Positions 34,026 to 41,709 of a stretch of 64,000 nt of DNA are shown here, piece by piece. A program made the position numbers and the translations under genes. Below the pieces are notes generated by a model. That model had not been told where the DNA came from. It made no database searches and worked only from the letters and a program-made list of their open reading frames with translations. The stretch covers positions 6,023 to 70,022 of the forward strand of contig DAOVTW010000012.1 of the NCBI GenBank assembly GCA_030632885.1. Reading direction: 5' to 3'. The stretch is from JAIOSM01 sp023143455 (lineage in GTDB: Bacteria; Desulfobacterota; Desulfobacteria; Desulfobacterales; Desulfobacteraceae). How positions within the stretch are numbered: the first letter of the stretch is position 1; every line of letters begins with the position of its first letter.

Positions 34026-34081
34026 TAACTAACAGCCTTTTATTAAATTAATATCCACCAATAATAGATAAATAATCCTCG

Positions 34082-35551
34082 TTATTGAAGAAAAGGGAGA
34101 ATTATATTGTTTACAATTGTACCGGAATAAAGACCTGTAATAATAAGTGAAGCGCTTACGAGTCCAAGAGGAATAAGCATGGAAACAGGTGCTTCCGACA
34201 TTGTTATTGTGTTGTCTTCATCGTGTTTATCATTGAAAAAACTAATTTCAAAAATTCTGAAAAACAATACAGCGCATAAAAGGCTGCTGATGATCAAGGC
34301 ACTGGCAAAATGGTATGCACCTTTTTCCAGTGCACCAAGAACCAAATACCATTTACTGAAAAATCCACAAGTAGGAGGTATACCGATTATGCTGAATGCA
34401 GCCAGAACGAATCCTCCCATAGTCCAGGGCATTTTACCAAACAAACCTTTAAGATTGTCAAAATGAACATTTTTAAGTTTGTAAACTATATTTCCCACTG
34501 CTAAAAAGAGGGCAAAAGTCATTAAAGCATCATTAATAATGTGGAGTATAGCTCCGGTCATGCCAAGTTCATTGCCAAGCCATGCGCCGCCAACCATATA
34601 CCCGATTTCACATACAATAATATATGTGAGCATTTTTTTAAGATCTTTCTGGGCAAATGCCATAATGGCCCCGGCAAGAATAGCAATAGTTGCAATCCAT
34701 ACAACTGCCTCGGCAAGGTCAAGTTTTTCAAAAATATATTCAAACCCAAAGACTGTAATCATGAGTCTTATCATTACATACACCATAACTTTGGTCATCA
34801 GAGGTGCGAGAACCCGGCTTACGGCTGTTGGGGCATATGTGTATGCATTGGGTAGCCAGACATGAAGAGGGAAAAGTGCCATTTTAATCCAGATTCCAAG
34901 CATGCAGAATATAAAAGCTATCAGGACAGCGCTTGATCCATATAAGCTTGGGAGCAAGGATGCTACATCCACCATGTTTAACGAGCCTGTCATAATATAA
35001 ATATATCCCACGCCCAATAGATAAAAGCTTGCTCCTATAACTCCAAGGAATACATAGTTTAAGCTTGCAAGTGGAGCACGGTCTTTATCCCCCATAGCAA
35101 TCTGTGCATAGCTTGTAAGTGAGGTTATTTCTATAAGAACATAAAGATTGAAAAGATCGCCTGTGGCAGTTACCCCAATAAGTCCTGTTATAAATAAAAG
35201 GTAAATAGAATAAAAAGCATTGGCTTTTTCTCCTGTTTCCTGATTAATGCTTTGATAACTTGCCACAAGGTTAATCAGGGCAATACCAGTTACGAGTAGA
35301 AGCACTATCGCATTTAGTAGGTCAATTCTATATTCAATACCCATTGGTGGGGCCCAGCCTGCCATGCGGTATTGTATTGTTCCCGTGTCCATCACTTGCA
35401 TCAATACTTTAAAAGCTGCAAAGAAAGAGAGAAGAAGACCAATAATTGCTGTTGGGTAACAAAGCTTTTTTGCACACCAGCTAAAAATGCTGCATATAAG
35501 GGCAGCTAAAAGAGGGGCTATAACAAGTATTGCAGGGTAATTAGTATTCAT
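34082..35551 (-). CDS. mrpD: MrpD antiporter subunit (first D-like, canonical position)
   Basis: 489 residues, standard MrpD size. It has 'NLYVLIEITSLTSYAQIA', 'PTAVSRVLAPLMTKVMVYVMIRL' with the TM7 Lys, and 'HIINDALMTFALFLAVG'. It directly follows mrpC (4-bp gap), as in Mrp operons. It catalyses part of Na+/H+ exchange in the multi-subunit Mrp complex. Confidence 0.9.
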   Translation of the reverse strand: MNTNYPAILVIAPLLAALICSIFSWCAKKLCYPTAIIGLLLSFFAAFKVLMQVMDTGTIQYRMAGWAPPMGIEYRIDLLNAIVLLLVTGIALINLVASYQSINQETGEKANAFYSIYLLFITGLIGVTATGDLFNLYVLIEITSLTSYAQIAMGDKDRAPLASLNYVFLGVIGASFYLLGVGYIYIMTGSLNMVDVASLLPSLYGSSAVLIAFIFCMLGIWIKMALFPLHVWLPNAYTYAPTAVSRVLAPLMTKVMVYVMIRLMITVFGFEYIFEKLDLAEAVVWIATIAILAGAIMAFAQKDLKKMLTYIIVCEIGYMVGGAWLGNELGMTGAILHIINDALMTFALFLAVGNIVYKLKNVHFDNLKGLFGKMPWTMGGFVLAAFSIIGIPPTCGFFSKWYLVLGALEKGAYHFASALIISSLLCAVLFFRIFEISFFNDKHDEDNTITMSEAPVSMLIPLGLVSASLIITGLYSGTIVNNIILPFLQ

Positions 35552-35555
35552 AGGT

Positions 35556-35954
35556 TTAATTTTCAGTTAAACGCATTCTTATTTCATCTTCTTCCAGGGT
35601 TTGATAGCGTTGGTAAATTTTTACAGCAAGTGCCAGGGCTACTCCAAATGTGGCAACGGAAACTACAATTGCTGTGAGCATTAGTACATGCGGTAATGGG
35701 TTAATATAATCAGCAGCACGGATTACAAGTGCATGTCCTCCTCCATGGGCATTTTCAATAATCGGGATTGTGGCGTTTGTTTTATAACCAATGGATACAT
35801 AAAAAAGAATAATTGATGTTTGAAAAATATTCATGCCCACAAGTTTTTTTATCAAGTTATTTTTTGAAATCATGGCATAAAGACCAATCATCATTAAAAC
35901 AATGTAAAGCCAATAATTATATTTATCCACAATCATTTGTAAAATTTCAGGCAT
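35556..35954 (-). CDS. mrpC: MrpC/NuoK-like antiporter subunit
   Basis: 132 residues with three transmembrane helices and the MrpC/NuoK pattern 'YAMISKNNLIKKLVGMNIFQTSIILFYVSIG' (in parts) and 'HVLMLTAIVVSVATFGVALALA'. The Glu usual in NuoK helix 2 is not obvious. 8 bp from mrpB, 4 bp from mrpD. Confidence 0.9.
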   Translation of the reverse strand: MPEILQMIVDKYNYWLYIVLMMIGLYAMISKNNLIKKLVGMNIFQTSIILFYVSIGYKTNATIPIIENAHGGGHALVIRAADYINPLPHVLMLTAIVVSVATFGVALALAVKIYQRYQTLEEDEIRMRLTEN

Positions 35955-35962
35955 AATACTCC

Positions 35963-36787
35963 TTATAATCCTTCATCATGTCGGCCTTCAGAAACAATAT
36001 TGACATAAATCACTACCATAACTGCCATAACAGTTATGCCTACACCAATTTCAACACCAAGCATGCCTATTGCTCTAATGTGCCCGGGATCCACAGGTAA
36101 AATTTGTGTTAATTTCCCATAATCAAGAAAATTACCACCCAGTGCCATGCACAAAACTCCAATTCCAGCATATATTAACACGCCAATGGCAGATAATAAT
36201 CCCAGTAATCTTTCCTTTACTCTCTGGACAAGCGTTCTTAGATTATAGGCAATAGCATAGAGAATCAGACTTGAACCAAAGATAACACCGCCTTGAAAAC
36301 CGCCACCAGGGCTGAAATCGCCATGGGCAACCACATATAGTGCATATAGCTGAATAAAAGGAATTAAAATTCTGCAAACAGTTTGTATTATAATGTCATA
36401 GGGAACCCATTGAGTATCCATATGCTCAAACTCCTTACCTTCAGGAAGAGTCTTATTACCTTTTTTAAATTGGATGATGACTCCGGTGGGAATATGTCTG
36501 TAGGAATTTGCTTCTTTTTTTTTAAAATTTCTAAGCAAAAGCAGGCAGGCTAATCCTGCACAAAATACAACTGCTGTCTCAAACATAGTGTCAAAGCCAC
36601 GATAATCAGCTAATACAGAAGTAACAAGATTTGGTACCCCTGTTTCCGCAATTGATTTTTGAATATAATGGGGGGACAAATAAGAGTTTGCAGGAGAATT
36701 TGGATCACCCCATGCAGGGAAATCAACTGTGGCAGTGAGTAAAAGACCACCACAAAGTAAAACTATGATAAGTGCAATAAGTCTCAA
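35963..36787 (-). CDS. mrpB: MrpB-like subunit with fused MbhE-like N-terminal domain
   Basis: 274 residues, about twice a normal MrpB. The N-terminal ~110 residues ('MRLIALIIVLLCGGLLLTATVDF', 'NLVTSVLADYRGFDTMFETAVVF' in parts) match MbhE / the last part of MrpA. The C-terminal part has the MrpB core 'YALYVVAHGDFSPGGGFQGGV' and 'GVEIGVGITVMAVMVVIY'. So the end of MrpA and MrpB are one protein here, with no long MrpA ahead. It overlaps the upstream gene by 4 bp. Confidence 0.85.
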   Translation of the reverse strand: MRLIALIIVLLCGGLLLTATVDFPAWGDPNSPANSYLSPHYIQKSIAETGVPNLVTSVLADYRGFDTMFETAVVFCAGLACLLLLRNFKKKEANSYRHIPTGVIIQFKKGNKTLPEGKEFEHMDTQWVPYDIIIQTVCRILIPFIQLYALYVVAHGDFSPGGGFQGGVIFGSSLILYAIAYNLRTLVQRVKERLLGLLSAIGVLIYAGIGVLCMALGGNFLDYGKLTQILPVDPGHIRAIGMLGVEIGVGITVMAVMVVIYVNIVSEGRHDEGL

Positions 36788-37029
36788 TCTTTTGTCCTCC
36801 TGCCGGTTCTAAAGACTGCCGCAACAAAAAAGACAGTGCTTACTCCTGCCCCAACAGAGGCTTCAGTAAAAGCAACGTCTACTGCTCCCATGACTGCCCA
36901 GAGCAGGCACATCATGAAACTGTATGCTCCAAATAAAATAGCAGTGCTTAATAAGTCTTTAACTGTTATTGCTCCAAGAGCACAAAAAATAGTAAAGGTC
37001 AGAATAATCAAATCAATTTGCCAGTGCAT
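36784..37029 (-). CDS. MrpA C-terminal-like / MbhD-like membrane subunit (DUF4040 type)
   Basis: 81 residues with three short hydrophobic helices and 'AVDVAFTEASVGAGVSTVFFVAA', the motif that in MrpA and MbhD lies near the ion path, including the conserved Glu. It replaces the corresponding part of MrpA as a separate gene. 4-bp overlap with mrpB, 8 bp after mrpG. Confidence 0.85.
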   Translation of the reverse strand: MHWQIDLIILTFTIFCALGAITVKDLLSTAILFGAYSFMMCLLWAVMGAVDVAFTEASVGAGVSTVFFVAAVFRTGRRTKD

Positions 37030-37037
37030 TTAAAAAT

Positions 37038-37358
37038 CTACCTCCTGTCCTTTTTTTGCCAGTGTCTAAGACCAGCTCTCATACCTGCATCAACAATTGA
37101 ATGAGTTGCTGTGGGACTTGAAAGGAAAACAAAGAAAACAATTAATAGCATCTTTAAGCTTAATAATATTGTTTCCATGGAAAAATGATGAAGGCAGTAA
37201 AAAACAAGTCCTAATACCATGGCTAATATGCCTAAAGTATCAAGCTTCCCTGCAGGGTGTAGCCTGCTGTAAAAATCAGGCATTCTCATAATGCCTACAG
37301 CGCCGCCTGTAAAAAAGATCAAACCCATAACTAAAAAAAATATCGTGAGGATATTCAT
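37038..37358 (-). CDS. mrpG: MrpG antiporter subunit
   Basis: 106 residues from the ATG at 37358, chosen because GGAGCGGAT precedes it and it gives the usual 'MNILTIFFLVMGLIFFTGGAVGI' start; a longer in-frame reading upstream has no ribosome site. Core 'RMPDFYSRLHPAGKLDTLGIL' is the MrpG/MnhG signature. Three helices. Confidence 0.9.
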   Translation of the reverse strand: MNILTIFFLVMGLIFFTGGAVGIMRMPDFYSRLHPAGKLDTLGILAMVLGLVFYCLHHFSMETILLSLKMLLIVFFVFLSSPTATHSIVDAGMRAGLRHWQKKDRR

Positions 37359-37374
37359 ATCCGCTCCAATAGGA

Positions 37375-37662
37375 TTACTCCATAAAAGATTCTTCGTATA
37401 ACCCTTTTCTTTTGTGAAAATACCTTGATGCTGCAAGTACGGCAATAAAGTTTAAGAATGCATATGCAAGGGCAATATCAACAAACATTTCTACACGATT
37501 ATAAAGGAACCCAATGAGTAAAAGTAGAATAACAGTTTTACTCCCAATGGCATTTACGCCTATTAGGCGGTCCAGTACTGATGGTCCGAATAGGGCTCTA
37601 TATAAAGAAAAAAGCATTAAAAAACATAAGAATAGAGCTGTGTATAAGAAAAAAGTACTCAT
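37375..37662 (-). CDS. mrpF: MrpF antiporter subunit
   Basis: 95 residues, three helices, with the MrpF motif 'RALFGPSVLDRLIGVNAIGSK' and 'VDIALAYAFLNFIAVLAASRYF'. Overlaps mrpE by 4 bp. Confidence 0.9.
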   Translation of the reverse strand: MSTFFLYTALFLCFLMLFSLYRALFGPSVLDRLIGVNAIGSKTVILLLLIGFLYNRVEMFVDIALAYAFLNFIAVLAASRYFHKRKGLYEESFME

Positions 37663-38207
37663 TTTTTTTCTCCAAATATTTTTGCGACTCTGTCAAGCAT
37701 TTCTCCTGGAAGAGCTTGAGCAGTCTTTTTATCAATGGCATGCACTCTGAAAACTCCATCACTGTCTGAAGAGACTGTGATTGTACCTGGAGTCAGTGTT
37801 ATTGAATTTGCCATTGTTGTAATAGCAATATCAGTTTTTAAATTTGTCTTAAAAACAATTATATGTGGGTCAATAAGCTCGTTAAGCTTTGGGTGAAAAA
37901 CAATAAACAGAAGATGGAAATTTGCCTTGATTATTTCCCACATCAGCCATGGAAGATATTTTAGAAATCTGAAACCCATGCCCAAATAGTTAAAAGCAAA
38001 ATCAGGGAATAAAAGATCATAAAAAAAGAAAGATACAATAAAACTTGAAATCAGACCAAGTGAGATTAACAAGAGGTCAAATTTGCCGGAAAGAACTATC
38101 CATAGTCCAAACATAAGTATGAATGTGAGGAAAAAAGAAATAAAGGATTTAGAAAAATTAGACAATGGCTTTTTTTGGGCAAAACCGTTGTTTTTTGAAA
38201 TAGTCAA
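37659..38207 (-). CDS. mrpE: MrpE antiporter subunit
   Basis: 182 residues, N-terminal helix pairs then a soluble part with 'LPWLMWEIIKANFHLLFIVFHP', 'TMANSITLTPGTITV' and 'VHAIDKKTA' (in parts), the MrpE signature. It is the first Mrp gene of the minus-strand block, 41 bp after the response regulator gene. Confidence 0.9.
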   Translation of the reverse strand: MTISKNNGFAQKKPLSNFSKSFISFFLTFILMFGLWIVLSGKFDLLLISLGLISSFIVSFFFYDLLFPDFAFNYLGMGFRFLKYLPWLMWEIIKANFHLLFIVFHPKLNELIDPHIIVFKTNLKTDIAITTMANSITLTPGTITVSSDSDGVFRVHAIDKKTAQALPGEMLDRVAKIFGEKK

Positions 38208-38248
38208 AAAACGTACCTCCTGTGCCTGGGATGCAAAAGATTAAAAAA

Positions 38249-38725
38249 TTACTTATCTACACCATACAATTTTCGAAATTTGTTAAAAACTTTTTTGAGC
38301 GTTCCTTCTTTCTTGGCGTTGGATAGAGTATTTTTTTCAGACTCGGAAGTCGATTTTTCCTGCTTGAGCCTATAATCATAAGCTGCATTAATAGTATCGA
38401 TAAGAGTGTCCATATCTATTGGCTTTGACAGGAATTTGAAAGCATTATATTTTCCGCTTTCAAGAGCATTTTCAATATTCCCATGACCAGTTAAGACTAT
38501 ACATGGTAAAGATGGTTGCAATTCTTTGAGTCTTTTTTGAACTTCAATCCCATTCATACCCGGCATTTGTAAATCCACAACAGCCACATCAAAATTTTCA
38601 TTTGCAGCAACTTTTATACCTTCTTCGCCAGAAAACGTTGTTGTGACAGTAAAGCCGTCAAGGACAAGCCGTTTCGCGAGATATTTTAAAAAAGTTTGTT
38701 CATCATCAACAAATAAGAGTTTCAT
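38249..38725 (-). CDS. response regulator with Lys-rich C-terminal tail
   Basis: 158 residues: receiver 'LLFVDDEQTFLKYLAKRL', phospho-Asp in 'VAVVDLQMPGMNG', Thr in 'VLTGHG', Lys in 'LSKPID'. After residue ~125 a basic tail ('AKKEGTLKKVFNKFRKLYG') follows, but no DNA-binding domain. It lies directly before mrpE in the same direction, so may act on the antiporter or the kinases nearby. Confidence 0.88.
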   Translation of the reverse strand: MKLLFVDDEQTFLKYLAKRLVLDGFTVTTTFSGEEGIKVAANENFDVAVVDLQMPGMNGIEVQKRLKELQPSLPCIVLTGHGNIENALESGKYNAFKFLSKPIDMDTLIDTINAAYDYRLKQEKSTSESEKNTLSNAKKEGTLKKVFNKFRKLYGVDK

Positions 38726-38839
38726 ATAGTTACCTTTTTTTTAGCCAATCCAATGCACTATCAAATTTATTATGGCAAGTCAATAAAAAATGAAGGGGAA
38801 TTATATAAGAAAAATTAATATTATTTGTTTTTTATGATC

Positions 38840-39718
38840 TTATTTTTCGCCGGAAGGAATAAGCAGGCACGGGAAAATTGATTTCTCAGTAATTGTTCGC
38901 GTAGTGCTCCCCATCCATCTTTCTACAATAGAAGTCCTGCTGGAGGAGCCTAAAATAATCATCGATGCCTGGTATTCTTTAGCAGCTTTTATAATTTCTT
39001 TTTCAGGATCTCCTACATAAACATGGGCCTTTGTTTTAATGCCATTATTTTCAAAAACATCACAAAGTTTATCAAGTTTTTCTCTTTCCTGTTTTCTGAT
39101 TTTTTGTACCGAATGTGTTGAGTCGACTTTTAATTTTTTCTCATCTGTAACATGCATAACATTTAATTCATCAACTACTTCTTTTAAATCATTTATATAT
39201 TTTGCAGCTTTTTTGCTGGAATTTGACCAGTTAGTTGCAAGCAGAGGTCGTTTAAAAAGTTTTTCAGGTACAATATTATCTTCGTTCATATGTTTAAATA
39301 CTAAGACAGGGATTTGTATTCTTCGAATAAGATCTGTAACATCGGATCTTGAATAAAGGCGTTCTATTGGTCCTTTCTGGGAGCGTCCAATTACAACAAG
39401 GTCAGGCTTTTCCTTGTCTATTGTTTTAATAATTTCCGGGATAAGATAGCCAGTGTTAATATGCGCACCAACCTCCAAGCCCAATTCAAAAAGGTTCTCT
39501 GCCCAATCGATAAAACGTATATTGGCTGTTTCTTTTAATTTGACTTCTTCTTCCTTGATGTAACCCGCACCTCTATGCATGGAAACTTTATCTTTTTCAA
39601 TAACATTTAAAAAAACAACATGTTCTAATGATGCTTTTGTTAAACTTAACAAAGAGTTTAAGGAGTTATAGCAAAGCTCTTCAAATTTGGTTACAAAAAG
39701 AAGCTTTTTGATTCTCAT
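38840..39718 (-). CDS. tandem universal stress protein (UspA-UspA)
   Basis: 292 residues, two Usp folds. The N-terminal copy has 'PDLVVIGRSQKGPIERLYSRSDV', and the C-terminal one 'MIILGSSSRTSIVERWMGSTTRTI', the G-x2-G-x9-G-S/T ATP-binding loop in near-ideal form. Usp proteins in other bacteria regulate ion transporters and kinases. Here it is encoded between two response regulators within the antiporter block. Confidence 0.9.
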   Translation of the reverse strand: MRIKKLLFVTKFEELCYNSLNSLLSLTKASLEHVVFLNVIEKDKVSMHRGAGYIKEEEVKLKETANIRFIDWAENLFELGLEVGAHINTGYLIPEIIKTIDKEKPDLVVIGRSQKGPIERLYSRSDVTDLIRRIQIPVLVFKHMNEDNIVPEKLFKRPLLATNWSNSSKKAAKYINDLKEVVDELNVMHVTDEKKLKVDSTHSVQKIRKQEREKLDKLCDVFENNGIKTKAHVYVGDPEKEIIKAAKEYQASMIILGSSSRTSIVERWMGSTTRTITEKSIFPCLLIPSGEK

Positions 39719-39754
39719 AGGTTTAATCCTTTTATGATCAAATGTTTTAAAAAA

Positions 39755-40147
39755 TTATTTTAAACTTTTTTTAATCGCATCAATCAATTCTTCAGGTTCT
39801 ACGGGCTTCTCAAGATAAAAATCAGGTACTGGTACCGTTTCTCCCTTAAATTCCGAAAGCACTTTTTGAGAACGCAGGAAAGATTTCAATGCAATCCCTG
39901 TAAGCATTATAACAGGAATGTTTTTAAATGAAAGGTCAGTTTTTAATTTTCGATAGAGTCGAATACCACTTCCTCTAGGCATCAATACATCCAGAGTTAT
40001 CAGGTCAGGGTTTTCTTCTTTTATCTTTTTTAAACCTTCTACTCCATCGTGAGCAACTATGGGAATGTAGTTGTTTTCTTCCAGAACAGTTACAATAAAT
40101 GTCCTTACATCGGGATCATCATCAACCACAAGCACCTTTTTACTCAT
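39755..40147 (-). CDS. single-domain response regulator
   Basis: 130 residues: 'VLVVDDDPDVRTFIVTVLEE', 'LITLDVLMPRGSG', 'VIMLTGIA', 'FYLEKPVEPEEL'. Includes an insertion before the Lys as in the receiver at 16081. Overlaps the hybrid kinase by 4 bp, so the two are a pair. Confidence 0.9.
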   Translation of the reverse strand: MSKKVLVVDDDPDVRTFIVTVLEENNYIPIVAHDGVEGLKKIKEENPDLITLDVLMPRGSGIRLYRKLKTDLSFKNIPVIMLTGIALKSFLRSQKVLSEFKGETVPVPDFYLEKPVEPEELIDAIKKSLK

Positions 40148-41697
40148 GATAAATCCTCCTTAGTCAATTCGTTTAGCTTGGTTTCAGTTTCTCCACAGGG
40201 CAGCTTAATAGTAAAAGTGGTTCCTTCTCCAAGGTTTGTTTTGACACTGATTGTGCCCTTATGCTCTTCTATTAGTTTTTTTGTTAAAAGCATGCCAATA
40301 CCTGTGCCTTTGCCCCCTTTAGTGCTGAAAAAAGAGGTAAAAAGTTTTTCTTGAGTGTCATCGGTCATGCCACTTCCATTATCTTTAACATCAATACAGA
40401 ACAGATTATTTTGTCCAAGATAAGTTTTTATTGAGATTATGAAGGTTTTATCAGTATTTGGGTCATCAAGACAGGCATCCATGGCATTTGTGATGAGATT
40501 TAACAAGGAGCGGTGAATTGTCTGAGGGTCCATTGACGCTTGTTTAATTCCCGGGTCAAGTTGTTTTGTGATTTTAATATTATTTGTTTTAGCGAAATCT
40601 TTAATAAGGTCTACAACTTCAGTAACAATGTCATTGGGTAAGCAAGTTTTATATTCAGGTTCTTTTTCTTTTGAAAAGGAGATAAGATCCTGTACCAGAT
40701 CAGATACACGCCCAATATTGTTTTTAATAGTGCTCCAGCCTGCAATAAGTTTATCTGTTTTGTTCTTTGCAATCCCGACATCTACCACATAACTTCCACC
40801 TTTCAGTCCAATCAGTATATTCTTTATATAGTGGGCAAGACCGCTTACAGTTTGACCAACAGCTGCCAATTTTTCTGATTGAACAAGCTCTTTTTCAAGT
40901 CTTTTAATATCAGTTAAGTCCTGAAAAAAAGCGACGCTGCCAATCATTTTATCATTCTTATACAGTATTCTGCCGGAAAACTTTATAGGGATGCTTCTTC
41001 TGTCTTTAGAAAGAAATGTAGTCTCTTTCCATTCCAAATTTTCGTCTTGATTCTCTTTTGCAGCTTTTTTAAAAGCTTTTACAATATCAGAAGGATATAA
41101 GGTTCCAATATCTGTTTTATTTACAAGATCAGAGTATTTACATCCGAAGATTTTTTCTGCTTCAGGGTTACAGATAACAAATTTCCAATTCTCATCAGTA
41201 GCAGCAATCCCATCATTGGAACTTCTAATAAGAAGCTTTTGAAAATTGGATTTCCTTTTTATTTCCTGGGTAGCCTCTTCAATTTTATCTTCAAGATTAC
41301 CAGTATACTCGTTTAGCTGCCCTCTCATATATATCTTTGCTTCAGCTCTCTTCAGAGCTACGGCAAGCGCTTCGTCCCTTACTGGTTTGTTAATAAAATC
41401 AGAAGCGCCACGTTGGAGGGCGGCAATGGTTGAGTCAATATCGCCATGGCCTGTGATGATAATAACTTCTGACTCAGAATCTATCATTTTGATTTGTCTT
41501 AAAACTTCAAGCCCATCCATTCCAGGCATTTTTATATCTGTAAGTACTATGTCTGGCTGTTCTTTTTTAAAAACTTCTATACCTTGCTTACCATCATATG
41601 CCGTAACAATATCATATCCATCTGCTTTTAATGACATTGAAAGAAATTTGACAATATTTTTTTCATCGTCAATAATTAATATTTTTTTTCCTGCCAT
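40144..41697 (-). CDS. REC-PAS-histidine kinase hybrid
   Basis: 517 residues, cytosolic. Receiver: 'ILIIDDEKNIVKFL', 'IVLTDIKMPGMDG', 'IIITGHG', 'INKPV'. PAS at about 155-265 ('SSNDGIAATDENWKFVICNPEA'). HisKA with 'VGQTVSGLAHYIKNILIGLKGG' (His followed by YIKN rather than EINNP), then N-box 'LLNLITNAMDACL', 'DNGSGM', 'GKGTGIGMLLTKKLIEEH'. It is linked by overlap to the response regulator downstream. Confidence 0.9.
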   Translation of the reverse strand: MAGKKILIIDDEKNIVKFLSMSLKADGYDIVTAYDGKQGIEVFKKEQPDIVLTDIKMPGMDGLEVLRQIKMIDSESEVIIITGHGDIDSTIAALQRGASDFINKPVRDEALAVALKRAEAKIYMRGQLNEYTGNLEDKIEEATQEIKRKSNFQKLLIRSSNDGIAATDENWKFVICNPEAEKIFGCKYSDLVNKTDIGTLYPSDIVKAFKKAAKENQDENLEWKETTFLSKDRRSIPIKFSGRILYKNDKMIGSVAFFQDLTDIKRLEKELVQSEKLAAVGQTVSGLAHYIKNILIGLKGGSYVVDVGIAKNKTDKLIAGWSTIKNNIGRVSDLVQDLISFSKEKEPEYKTCLPNDIVTEVVDLIKDFAKTNNIKITKQLDPGIKQASMDPQTIHRSLLNLITNAMDACLDDPNTDKTFIISIKTYLGQNNLFCIDVKDNGSGMTDDTQEKLFTSFFSTKGGKGTGIGMLLTKKLIEEHKGTISVKTNLGEGTTFTIKLPCGETETKLNELTKEDLS

Positions 41698-41709
41698 ATA
41701 ATTTTGTCC

